NCBI GenBank assembly: GCA_016285835.1 | Contig: JAEERM010000027.1 | Coordinates: 1-32,974 of the forward strand | DNA from: Fibrobacter sp. | GTDB lineage: Bacteria; Fibrobacterota; Fibrobacteria; Fibrobacterales; Fibrobacteraceae | Length of the DNA: 32,974 nucleotides | Direction of reading: 5' to 3' | Made by a program: the position numbers and the translations under genes | Notes under the pieces: generated by a model | Told to the model about the DNA's origin: nothing | Database searches by the model: none | What the model saw: only the letters and a program-made list of their open reading frames with translations | Part shown: positions 17,092 to 24,833 of the stretch, piece after piece | How positions within the stretch are numbered: the stretch's first letter is position 1 | Layout: each line of letters opens with the position of its first letter

Positions 17092-17127
17092 TTACCACAC
17101 AGATTCAAAATTGCTAACGCAATTTCT
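17092..17127. repeat. Copy 1 of hairpin-bearing direct repeat, just upstream of hsdS
   Basis: It contains the hairpin AAATTGC-TAAC-GCAATTT (17108-17125) preceded by CCACACAGATT, matching CCACACGGATT in copy 2 (15775-15810). It lies 20 bases upstream of the hsdS start. It could be an mRNA stem in the hsdS leader as well as a recombination site. Confidence 0.6.
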
Positions 17128-17192
17128 TGTTTCAACAACATTATTCAATTTTACATTCATCAATTCCATAAGCTTTTTTCTCAAACCTTCAC

Positions 17193-17229
17193 TTAGATTG
17201 CTTCGTCGCTATCACTCCTCGCAATGACA
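17193..17229. repeat. Short REP-like intergenic element
   Basis: The sequence pairs GATTGCTTCGTCGC with CCTCGCAATGACA and folds into an imperfect stem. Similar fragments with a TTCG and GGATGAC/AATGAC core occur at 17598, 29623 and 30978, always between genes. I take them as dispersed small repeats of the host chromosome, of unknown function. Confidence 0.4.
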
Positions 17230-17237
17230 TGCCCATA

Positions 17238-17570
17238 TTACCTTCTTTTCGCTCGAATTTCCAAATATGCTTTTTCTTCAAGTTCCTCTTTATCACCTGC
17301 AAGCATAGCAAAGTGCGATTCATTAGCAATTCTTTTAGCGTCCAACCTATCTTGAGCATCCTGACGGATTTCTTGTTTATGCCTTAACTCTGCTTGACGC
17401 TCCCGCTCTATGCATCTTTGTTCTGCCAAGCGTTCTTTTTCATCTCTTTTCTGTTCAGTATCTTCATCATGTTGACGTTGCTTCTTGAAGATGATAACAG
17501 GAACAATGACAGATGCGACGACTGCCAAAAGTGAGAACAAGCCAGAATTTTGATTTATCCAATCCAACAC
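17238..17570 (-). CDS. Small membrane-anchored coiled-coil protein between hsdM and hsdS
   Basis: A 110-aa protein starting at GTG 17570, with AAGGA about nine bases upstream. Residues 10-28 (LFSLLAVVASVIVPVIIF) form one transmembrane helix. Residues 30-100 are extremely rich in Glu, Arg, Lys and Gln (KRDEKERLAEQRCIERERQA) and should form a long coiled coil. It sits 68 bases after hsdM and 166 bases before hsdS on the same strand. I recognise no family. A membrane-tethered accessory to the type I system is possible, but it may simply be cargo inserted in the operon. Confidence 0.6.
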   Translation of the reverse strand: MLDWINQNSGLFSLLAVVASVIVPVIIFKKQRQHDEDTEQKRDEKERLAEQRCIERERQAELRHKQEIRQDAQDRLDAKRIANESHFAMLAGDKEELEEKAYLEIRAKRR

Positions 17571-17597
17571 TTTTTTTATTCCTTTCCTAGATTCATC

Positions 17598-17634
17598 GAC
17601 TTCGTACCTTGTGGTACTCCGTTCAGGATAACGC
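17598..17634. repeat. Short intergenic palindromic fragment
   Basis: It contains GTACC-TTGT-GGTAC (five-base arms) followed by GTTCAGGATAACG, resembling the TTCGCTCAGGATGAC element at 30978. It lies in the 68-base gap after hsdM. It may form a weak mRNA stem between hsdM and the small gene. Confidence 0.35.
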
Positions 17635-17638
17635 AGAC

Positions 17639-19288
17639 CTAATTGAATTTCAAGTTACTCAACTGTTTTTGTATTTCCTTTTCGAGTTTGTGGCTTTCGG
17701 CGAACATGGCGGCGAGTTCTTCGGTATCGGCTTTCATCTGGGCGTTGAATTCGTCGGCAGTAATGTCCACATAATCTATCTTGATGTCGAAATACTGGCC
17801 GGCGCTCAGGCTGTAGCCTTTTTCCTTGACTTCGCTGTAGGTCACGACTACGCTGAAGTCTTCGACGGCTTTGGCCTTGCGGAAAGTGGTCACGATTTTC
17901 TCGATTTCGTCGTCTTCGAGGCGGACTTTCTTGAGGCCGTTCGCGTCCTTGTATTCCTTGCCGAGCTTACTTGCGTCAACGAGGGTGACTTTGTCCTTGT
18001 CGGTCTTTTTCTTGCTCTTGTCAAAGAAGAGCACGCTCACGTTGGTGCCGGTGTTCGCGAATACGTTGCTCGGCATGCTCACTACGCCATAGACGATGTA
18101 TTCGTCAACGATGCGTTCGAGGATTTTGTGCTCGATGCCGGATTTCGCGGTGATGAACCCGGTGGGGATGACGATGGCGCCCTTGCCGCCCGCCTTGATG
18201 CTGTTCACAACGTGCTGGATAAAGCAGGTGTAGATGGCCATGCTCTCCTTTTTCTTATTCGGGACTTTCGGCACGCCTGCCCAAAAACGGGCATTCCATT
18301 TCTTTTCGATGTCGTCGCGGGTGTCGCTGAAGTCCATCTTGAAGGGCGGATTGCTTACAACGTAATCGAACTGCTTGAGGCTCTTGCCGTCGTCGCTCTT
18401 GTGGTAGGGTTCCAGGAGGGTGTCGCCCTGCACGGCGTGATCGAGGCTAGATACGAGTCCGTTCAAGAGCAGGTTCAGCTTGAGCATCTTGTTACTGCGC
18501 TGCGAGATGTCTTGCGCAAAGATGGTGCAGCGGTCTTCGCCAATCTGGTGGCTGAGCGCCATGAGCAAGGTGCCGGTGCCTGCGCTGGGGTCGTAGCATT
18601 CTACGTTGTGCAGGTCGGCGTTGTCGCCCACCAAGAGGCGGGCCATGATTTTTGCGATGGCCTTGGGGGTGTAATATTCGGCGTACTTGCCGCCGCCTGC
18701 GGTGTTGTAGTCCTTGAGCAGGTATTCAAAGATGTCCGAGAAAAAGTCGTAGTGTTCGGCAAAGGCGTCTTCAAAGCTGAAGTTCACGAGTTTATCGACA
18801 AGGGCGCGGGCGAAGTTTGCACGCTGGGCGTCGTCGGTCACGAAGATGGTGAGCTTTTCGAAGATGGGGATTTTCGTTTCTTGCGCGGTCTTGGTGTAGA
18901 ATACGTCCAGGTTGTCCTTTGCGATGGCGACCATGGTCTCGTCAAAGATGACGTCGAAATCGCCCTTGGCCTGCTTGTTCCAGAGGTTTGCAATCAGGTA
19001 GTCGGGCTTGAACACCGGGACTTCGGGCGGCAAGAAGAGGCTCACCTTTTCGCGGTCGGCCTTGGAGAGTTTCGCATATTCCTCTTCCCACTTGTCGGAT
19101 TTCTTGAGGGCCTTCAGGCAAGGGTCATTGATTTTCTTGAGTTCGTAGCCGAACTTGTCGGCCATAAACTTGTACAGAAACACCTGAGTGATAATCTTGT
19201 ATTCGTTGCCGTCATTGCCCATGCCGTACGTTTGGCAAGTGGCCTTGAGAGAGTCGATAAGGGCAATGGTCTTGTCTTTTATACTCAT
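17639..19288 (-). CDS. hsdM: Type I restriction-modification DNA methyltransferase subunit HsdM
   Basis: A 549-aa N6-adenine methyltransferase. The N-terminal helical domain (about 1-150) includes the family segment IALIDSLKATCQTYGM. Then come the AdoMet-binding motif YDPSAGTGTLLMALSHQIG (about 230) and the catalytic NPPF motif (SNPPFKMDF, about 310). With HsdS it methylates the recognition site; with HsdR added it restricts unmodified DNA. The ATG has AGGA seven bases upstream. It follows hsdR across a 119-base gap that holds the 11-bp repeat array. The sequence is GC-rich and intact, so it is probably active. Confidence 0.93.
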   Translation of the reverse strand: MSIKDKTIALIDSLKATCQTYGMGNDGNEYKIITQVFLYKFMADKFGYELKKINDPCLKALKKSDKWEEEYAKLSKADREKVSLFLPPEVPVFKPDYLIANLWNKQAKGDFDVIFDETMVAIAKDNLDVFYTKTAQETKIPIFEKLTIFVTDDAQRANFARALVDKLVNFSFEDAFAEHYDFFSDIFEYLLKDYNTAGGGKYAEYYTPKAIAKIMARLLVGDNADLHNVECYDPSAGTGTLLMALSHQIGEDRCTIFAQDISQRSNKMLKLNLLLNGLVSSLDHAVQGDTLLEPYHKSDDGKSLKQFDYVVSNPPFKMDFSDTRDDIEKKWNARFWAGVPKVPNKKKESMAIYTCFIQHVVNSIKAGGKGAIVIPTGFITAKSGIEHKILERIVDEYIVYGVVSMPSNVFANTGTNVSVLFFDKSKKKTDKDKVTLVDASKLGKEYKDANGLKKVRLEDDEIEKIVTTFRKAKAVEDFSVVVTYSEVKEKGYSLSAGQYFDIKIDYVDITADEFNAQMKADTEELAAMFAESHKLEKEIQKQLSNLKFN

Positions 19289-19323
19289 CTTTAATTCCTA
19301 AAATCTAGTATAGACATCATTTC

Positions 19324-19390
19324 GGGGAGTTTTAGTGAACTTTTTTGGGGAACTTTCGGGGAACTTTCGGGGAACTTTTGGGGAACTCAC
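19324..19390. repeat. Tandem 11-bp repeat array between hsdR and hsdM
   Basis: Four consecutive units begin GGGGAACT: 19347-19357 and 19358-19368 are identical (GGGGAACTTTC), 19369-19379 ends in TT, and 19380-19390 has a divergent end (CAC). Two degenerate units precede them (19324-19334, 19335-19346). The array lies in the hsdR-hsdM gap just upstream of the hsdM start on the transcribed strand. Copy number could vary by slippage and alter hsdM expression; that is inference. Confidence 0.7.
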
Positions 19391-19407
19391 GTACATATCA
19401 AGCCCCT

Positions 19408-22400
19408 TTAATTTCCATAATAGGCGTTATACTGGTTTATGTACTGCTTAGCAATGCGCTGCTGGATAAACAGGTAATCGGGCATTTCGGGCTTGATTTG
19501 CGGGAAGTGCGCAAGTCCGTCTGCAATTTCTTTCATCACAGTCTTGCCGAAGTAGGCGTCCTGCTTCAGGATGTCGTTGCGATCGAAAACCTTCGCGTCA
19601 ATTGTTCCCTTGATAGTCAAGAGAGCCTGCACGATTTCTTCGTCGAACTTCGAGATAATTGGCGCTTGGTGCTTGGGTTCACGAGCCTTGTTCTCTTCGC
19701 GAATACGCTTATGAACGTAGGCAAATTTCGTGTCGCCGTTGTACTTGCGCAAAAGGGCGTCGTTCGCCTTGCGGAGTTCCTCGAGGCGTTTGAGGATGTC
19801 GTTCATCGCCTGGTTCTGTTCGTTATAAACGGCAAGGTTTTCCGGGGTAAAGCCTCGCTTGTCAAAAATGCGCTTGAATTCCTGTTCCAATGCAACAAAT
19901 TCGGAATCTTCGTGGTCAAAGTTATCCAAGAATCCGCGGAGAGCGCGCTTATATTTCTCTTGAAGTTCCGTGCCATTGTCAATGATTTTCAGTTCTTCAG
20001 TGCCGATGCAGCTAAAGTTGAACTCGATGTTCATCATGGCTTCGTTCACGGCAAACTGCGTCGCTTCGCTATTGGTCCATGCCTCCTTCTGGTTAATCAT
20101 CGCAATGCGGTGGTTCACTTCCGAAAGCATGAGCGGCAACTTTTCGATGTTCAGCTTTTCAAAGTCCTTTTTAAGGGCATCGTCACCGAAAGTACGCACA
20201 AGGTTCATGGCATCTTTCGCGAGTTCCAAAGCCTTGCGCAATTCAATTAAAACTTTTTTGTCTTCGAGGCTAGAAATCTCGGTAGAGAAAACTTCCGCAT
20301 TGTCGGTCGTGTAACTGAACAGAGCCTGACGAGCCACCTTCATGTGGTTGATAAGGGCATCCTTGTCTTCCATGACCTGGCTGTACATATCGGGCAAGTT
20401 ATCGTCCGGGTCAGTATCGGCATCATTATAGCGGTTCAGTTCCTGCAAATACGCGGCATTGGTCTCGTCGAAATTCTTCTTGATGTCGGCAAAGTCAATC
20501 AAGAATCCGCGTTTCATATTCTTGTACGGGCGATTCACGCGTGTAATTGCCTGCAACAAATTATGATCTTCGATTTTTCGACCGAAATACAAACGCTTAA
20601 GACGCGGTGCATCAAAGCCCGTCAGCAACATGTTGTAAACAATCAGAATATCAATCGTGTAGTTCTTCTTGAAATCGTTGATAATCTGCTTGCGGGTTTC
20701 CTTGTCGTCACTATCGAAAAGAATCAGGCCCGCTTTCAAGTTGATTTTTTGGATGCGGTTTTCATTGAGTTCGTCCTGAATCTCATTGAAGAACTTGTAC
20801 AAGTTTCGTGCCTGCTCCGAAGATTCAGCAATAATCATGCCGCCAAGGTCGTTGTCGCCCTGCATGGCACGGAACTTCGCCAAATCGTTGATGATGTAGC
20901 GGAGCAACGCCTTAACGTATGTGGGGTGCCGAATAATCATGTCCTTCGAGACAGAACCCTTCTCCACCAGTTTCTGCACGCTTTCGTAAGCATCGTTCAG
21001 TTTTTTGCGGTAACTTGTTTCGATATCTTCGCGGATAATCTTTAACGTATAGCCGTCTTGAATGGAACGGTCGTAATAATACGTGTGGAAGTAATCGCCA
21101 AAGACCTTGCAACTCGCCTTTTCACTCCCGATGAGCGGTGTGCCGGTAAGCGCAATCTTGATGGAGTTCTTGTCGGCATTGAAGAGGTTCGAAAGGAAAC
21201 ATCCGCCCGGTTTGTAGCCGCGATGCGCTTCGTCCATAATGAACACGCGCTGCAAATTCGTGGCGTAATTCGGGAGTTCCACCTTCTCGGTATCGTTTTC
21301 AAATTTTTGGATGTTCACCACGGTAATTTCATCGACACCGGCGTTGCCCTGCAAGGCCTGCTGCGTGCGGAACTGCTCCATGAGTTCCGTGCGGGAATTT
21401 GCCGTTGTCACCTTGAGGCCACGATTGCTCAATTCTTCGGTCGCCTGCTCCAGCAAATCCAGGCGGTTCACAATAAAGTAGAATTTCGCAACCTTGTTCT
21501 GCTTGGCGTAATAGTCCTTGAGGACTTTGCTCAAATGGAAAGAAAGCGCCGTCTTGCCCGAACCCTGCGTATGCCACACAATGCCGGATGTCGCACCCGC
21601 AGCGAGTTTTTCACGGATAATCATGGCCGCAAAAAATTGCTGGTAACGCATGATGTGCTTTTCGTGGCGGCTCTCGATTTGACCGTCTTTCTCCTTTTCA
21701 ACATGCAGATAAGCAATGCCGTACTTGAGCAAAAAGAGCAACCGCTCCGGGCTCACCATAGAAGTAAGCACGCGGTTCGTGGGCGTATTGATGTCTAAAT
21801 TCGTCTTGTATTCCGGATTCTCTTTCAAGACCGGAACATTGAAATCCATCAGGACCCTCTTTTCGAGATCCGCAGGAATCGGCAAATAAGGATAATTCGC
21901 ATGGAACGGCGCAATTGCCGCACGCTTAGGGTTCTCTTCCCTAAAGCAGTTGAAACGCGCTTCGTTTTTCGCAGCCGTGCAATAGAACACGCCTTCAATC
22001 GGGACAACGCCGCCCTTGGCATCGTACTCCATGTTGTTGGAGAAAATCATCAACTGCGTGATGTTGATAAAACGGCGGAACTTTTTCTTCGGAAAGCGCT
22101 CGTCGTTCATCCGCTTGCTTTCGGCCACCATGCCGCCTACGTTATTCGGCTTCTTGACCTCGATAAACACGAGCGGGAGCCCGTTGATGAACAGCGTAAT
22201 GTCGGGGCGGAAACTTTCATCGCCATTCTTGCAAGCGAATTCCGCCGTGCAATGGTACGTGTTGTTTTCCGGATGTTCGAAATCAATCAAGCGAAGCGGA
22301 GAATAGCTGGTCAGACGCTTGTAGAACTGCTGGCCCAAATCGTCGTCATCCAGTTCCTTTTGAATGTCCGAAAGCACGCTCTGTGCAGAAACAGTCGCAG

Positions 22401-22593
22401 CCGGATTCAGCTTCTTGAACTGCTCCGCAAAAATATCTACAAGGATGTTCGTATCTGGATCGTAGGGAATCGCCGGCGTTGCGCCTAGTGCGCCGGACTC
22501 CGAAATTTTTCCCAAATACGTATAGCCGATGCGAGCCAAATGCTGAATCGCAGTCAGTTGAACGCGCGTCGCTTCCGTAAAAAGACCTGGCAT
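19408..22593 (-). CDS. hsdR: Type I restriction endonuclease subunit HsdR
   Basis: A 1061-aa translocase-nuclease. The N-terminal PD-(D/E)xK domain shows RPDITLFINGLPLVFIEVKK (Asp and ExK near 128-144). The superfamily 2 helicase motor follows, with Walker A HTQGSGKTALSF (about 342), DEAH box FIMDEAHRGY (about 450), and motif III ALTGTPLIG. The long C-terminal helical part (from about 720) docks onto the methyltransferase core. ATG 22593 (MPGLFTEATRVQLTAIQHLA) is the family-like start, but no clear ribosome-binding site precedes it. The frame stays open for 40 more codons to an ATG at 22713, with unlikely sequence. It is the first gene of the eight-gene minus-strand run, and its promoter must lie in 22594-22888. 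Confidence 0.92.
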   Translation of the reverse strand: MPGLFTEATRVQLTAIQHLARIGYTYLGKISESGALGATPAIPYDPDTNILVDIFAEQFKKLNPAATVSAQSVLSDIQKELDDDDLGQQFYKRLTSYSPLRLIDFEHPENNTYHCTAEFACKNGDESFRPDITLFINGLPLVFIEVKKPNNVGGMVAESKRMNDERFPKKKFRRFINITQLMIFSNNMEYDAKGGVVPIEGVFYCTAAKNEARFNCFREENPKRAAIAPFHANYPYLPIPADLEKRVLMDFNVPVLKENPEYKTNLDINTPTNRVLTSMVSPERLLFLLKYGIAYLHVEKEKDGQIESRHEKHIMRYQQFFAAMIIREKLAAGATSGIVWHTQGSGKTALSFHLSKVLKDYYAKQNKVAKFYFIVNRLDLLEQATEELSNRGLKVTTANSRTELMEQFRTQQALQGNAGVDEITVVNIQKFENDTEKVELPNYATNLQRVFIMDEAHRGYKPGGCFLSNLFNADKNSIKIALTGTPLIGSEKASCKVFGDYFHTYYYDRSIQDGYTLKIIREDIETSYRKKLNDAYESVQKLVEKGSVSKDMIIRHPTYVKALLRYIINDLAKFRAMQGDNDLGGMIIAESSEQARNLYKFFNEIQDELNENRIQKINLKAGLILFDSDDKETRKQIINDFKKNYTIDILIVYNMLLTGFDAPRLKRLYFGRKIEDHNLLQAITRVNRPYKNMKRGFLIDFADIKKNFDETNAAYLQELNRYNDADTDPDDNLPDMYSQVMEDKDALINHMKVARQALFSYTTDNAEVFSTEISSLEDKKVLIELRKALELAKDAMNLVRTFGDDALKKDFEKLNIEKLPLMLSEVNHRIAMINQKEAWTNSEATQFAVNEAMMNIEFNFSCIGTEELKIIDNGTELQEKYKRALRGFLDNFDHEDSEFVALEQEFKRIFDKRGFTPENLAVYNEQNQAMNDILKRLEELRKANDALLRKYNGDTKFAYVHKRIREENKAREPKHQAPIISKFDEEIVQALLTIKGTIDAKVFDRNDILKQDAYFGKTVMKEIADGLAHFPQIKPEMPDYLFIQQRIAKQYINQYNAYYGN

Positions 22594-22644
22594 AAAAACA
22601 ATATCTGTGTATATAAAACGCTCTTCGTGAATATAAGTTTTTAT

Positions 22645-22666
22645 GCTGTCAGTAAAGTGACACAGC
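22645..22666. promoter_or_regulatory. Imperfect palindrome upstream of hsdR
   Basis: GCTGTCA and TGACACAGC are complementary apart from a two-base bulge and are separated by six bases. The element lies about 55 bases upstream of the hsdR start and could be an operator controlling restriction. Evidence is the symmetry and position only. Confidence 0.3.
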
Positions 22667-22749
22667 GAAAAAAATGTTCCATATATAAAAAAAGAACCCC
22701 GCTGGGTGCGCATTGTTAAGAGGCGTGCAAGGTTTTCTCGTTCACAATA

Positions 22750-22810
22750 TACATTTTTTCAAGAAAAGATAAAACACGCTCTTGACAAGTAGTGCACAAA
22801 AGTGTAGTTT
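22750..22810 (+). promoter_or_regulatory. Promoter module copy A (TTGACA, 17 bp, TAGTTT)
   Basis: The -35 TTGACA (22782-22787) and -10 TAGTTT (22805-22810) are 17 bases apart, with an A/T-tract region upstream (22750-22780). Spacer and upstream sequence are nearly the same as in the module before the FISUMP lipoprotein (31092-31120), including AGTGCACAAAAG. It should drive the 56-aa gene at 22889, after a leader of about 70 bases. Confidence 0.7.
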
Positions 22811-22888
22811 TAGATAGAACCTTTAACAAAAATATTCTGCGTCCCGTCTGTTAAGCCCCATTCGCATGTACGCAGGAAGGAGTACAGA

Positions 22889-23059
22889 ATGTACTGCACT
22901 GCCAATGGAGTCGTCACCGATGCCCAAGCCGCCGAGATTGATTCCCTAAACAAAGAAATCTGGAAAAACTTCTGGAGTATCCCCCGCGAAAAACGAACCA
23001 AAGCAGACTGGGAAAAGCTGCTCGATATCCAAATATTGGTGAAAAAGGATAGAAAATGA
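22889..23059 (+). CDS. Small 56-aa protein of unknown function
   Basis: ATG 22889 is preceded by an excellent GGAAGGAG six bases upstream, and the frame runs to a TGA at 23057-23059. The product begins MYCTANGVVTDAQAAEID and continues with a helical, Trp-rich segment (KEIWKNFWSIPREKRTKADW) and a basic tail. A consensus promoter lies about 80 bases upstream, so it is very probably expressed. No family is recognised. It sits 115 bases before the AAA ATPase gene and may be its small partner, although that gene seems to have its own promoter. Confidence 0.65.
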   Translation: MYCTANGVVTDAQAAEIDSLNKEIWKNFWSIPREKRTKADWEKLLDIQILVKKDRK

Positions 23060-23139
23060 CCTATCCCCGATTTTACCCACCCATTTTGTACTAATCAAAT
23101 CTATTTTTGATATTTTTTATATCATTTTTGCGTTTGGCA

Positions 23140-23168
23140 TTGACTTTTTCAGCTGATTAAGCTATTTT
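23140..23168 (+). promoter_or_regulatory. Candidate promoter placing the transcription start at the ATPase start codon
   Basis: TTGACT (23140-23145) and TATTTT (23163-23168) are 17 bases apart, and the -10 matches the TAnTTT form of the two promoter modules elsewhere in the window. The ATG of the ATPase is only six bases downstream of the -10. If used, this promoter would give a leaderless message. Confidence 0.5.
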
Positions 23169-23174
23169 AGGGGT

Positions 23175-24557
23175 ATGAAGAACTCAACGGTCATATTGAA
23201 GAGAATCCTCCTTGAAAACTTCAAAAACGTCAAAAGGGGCGAAATTTCTCTGGTTCGCAAGGACGAAAACGGGGCCTGCATTGCCGGTATTTACGGGCAG
23301 AACGGTTCCGGTAAAACGGCGATTATCGAAGCCCTGGTCTTGCTGAGGCATTGCCTTATGGGATACCCCATGCCCCAAGACATCGCCAACTATTTCATAT
23401 CTTGCATCAATGTCGATAGCGAGTCTGCCCGTCTTGAATTCGAGTTCGCCATCGAAGATAACAATAACGAAACCAGCTACAAAGTAGTCTATAGCTTCAC
23501 ACTAAAGAAAGCCGAAAGCGAACACCTCACCAGGTTAGTCATTTGCAACGAGAAGATTTCTTATTCGAGCAAAAGCAAGGATTCTGCAACCAAGTTTGTC
23601 GATTACATAGACACCGACAGCGAAGCCCCTTTTGTCCCCAAAGCGAAATACGACGCGCTCATGGGCAAAGACAAAAACAAAAAGACCGCCCTGCTCGTCG
23701 CAAAAAAAATGGCCGAAGCAAATACCGCCTCCTTTATATTCTCAAAAGAAATGAACGATGCCATTTTGCCCGGAGAAACTAATTCTATTCTAGTACGATT
23801 GGCGTGGTATGGCGCACGTGAACTTTTTGTAATCAGGACGGCTTCTACGGGGCGCATTAACTTAAACGACATGCCGCTCCATATCTCTCTGGACCACGGC
23901 GAAAACCATACGTCCGTAAGTCTGCTGCTCGCATTAAGAAAATCAACACCTGTTTCTTCGATTGTTTTGGAGATTCTGAAAAAAACAATCAACAGCATAA
24001 ACATCGTTCTGCCGCAAATTATTCCCAATCTCAAGGTCGGCCTGAAGATTCTCGGCAAGGAGCTTATGCCCGACGGTACGCTGGGCTATATCGTGCAATT
24101 GACATCTTGCAAGGAAGGCCATGAATTCCCGCTCGTGATGGAATCCGACGGCATCAAGAAAATCATATCCATACTCTCCCTGCTTATCGATGTCTATAAC
24201 AACCGTTCCATCACGGTCGCCATAGACGAGCTCGATTCCGGCATCTTCGAATACCTACTGGGCGAAATTCTCCGAGTGATTTCCGAAAAGGGCAAGGGAC
24301 AGCTGCTGTTCACGTCGCACAACCTGCGCCCCCTCGAGACGCTGGACAAAAACTTCATCGTGTTCACGACCACAAATCCGATGAACCGGTATATCCGCTT
24401 CAGCGGCGTGAAGACGACCAACAACCTACGCGACTTCTATTATCGCAACATCATCCTGGGCGAACAGAGCGAACCCGTTTACGAATCGACCAACAATTCC
24501 GAAATCGCCCTGGCCTTCAAACTTGCCGAATTCCAACGACAAGGACAAAGAGATTGA
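23175..24557 (+). CDS. AAA/ABC-type ATPase, probably frameshifted near its C-terminus
   Basis: A 460-aa OLD/SMC-type ATPase. The start RILLENFKNVKRGEISL is typical of the family. Walker A is GQNGSGKTAIIEALVLL (about 41-57), Walker B is VAIDELDSGIFEYLLGEI (about 348), and the switch His is in LLFTSHNLRPLETL (about 378). It resembles single-gene or effector-linked ATPases of abortive-infection loci. The C-terminal residues (FQRQGQRD) look out of frame. The next frame, open across the same region, continues with well-formed sequence (24523-24750), suggesting a one-base insertion or two-base loss. No standard ribosome-binding site is visible; GGGG is too close to the ATG. Confidence 0.75.
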   Translation: MKNSTVILKRILLENFKNVKRGEISLVRKDENGACIAGIYGQNGSGKTAIIEALVLLRHCLMGYPMPQDIANYFISCINVDSESARLEFEFAIEDNNNETSYKVVYSFTLKKAESEHLTRLVICNEKISYSSKSKDSATKFVDYIDTDSEAPFVPKAKYDALMGKDKNKKTALLVAKKMAEANTASFIFSKEMNDAILPGETNSILVRLAWYGARELFVIRTASTGRINLNDMPLHISLDHGENHTSVSLLLALRKSTPVSSIVLEILKKTINSINIVLPQIIPNLKVGLKILGKELMPDGTLGYIVQLTSCKEGHEFPLVMESDGIKKIISILSLLIDVYNNRSITVAIDELDSGIFEYLLGEILRVISEKGKGQLLFTSHNLRPLETLDKNFIVFTTTNPMNRYIRFSGVKTTNNLRDFYYRNIILGEQSEPVYESTNNSEIALAFKLAEFQRQGQRD

Positions 24558-24750
24558 TGCCGTAAATTTCGCCCTGCATTACAGGGAAAACATTCCCGAG
24601 TTCATCAATTTCATTTCAAAGTCCGACTTCGCATACAAACCGAAACCTGAATTATCGCTGACGGATAATCACAAGGAATCATGGAAAGAAATTCAGGCGG
24701 GTTGCAACTCTCTAGAAAGACGCACAAACTTCGGGTTAGTGTTTACGTGA
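24523..24750 (+). pseudogene. Out-of-frame C-terminal continuation of the ATPase, or small overlapping gene
   Basis: The +1 frame overlaps the end of the ATPase by 35 bases and encodes a 75-aa segment with normal composition (KEIDAVNFALHYRENIPEFI, then FISKSDFAYKPKPELSLTD). It has no ATG and no ribosome-binding site; the first possible start is a TTG. The frame is open further upstream as well. I think it is the original C-terminus of the ATPase cut off by a frameshift. A separate coupled small protein remains possible. Confidence 0.5.
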
Positions 24751-24833
24751 AATTACCAAATTCATTATAAATGAAACCGGAGGCAAATGAAATCGCTCTC
24801 CGGGATTACACTGAGTTTAAACTCTTTTTATAG

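Noticed and set aside
17609..19294. Long plus-strand open frame (561 codons) opposite hsdM
   Set aside because: It mirrors hsdM codons, shows Phe/Val/Leu/His-rich sequence without domain motifs, and the minus strand has clear methyltransferase motifs.
22594..22713. Longer HsdR starting at ATG 22713
   Set aside because: The extra 40 residues look like translated promoter sequence, and the family-like start is MPGLFTEATRVQL at 22593.
24523..24557. Programmed ribosomal frameshift in the ATPase gene
   Set aside because: The shift needed is +1, and no slippery run, rare-codon stop or downstream structure of the usual type is visible; a mutation is simpler.
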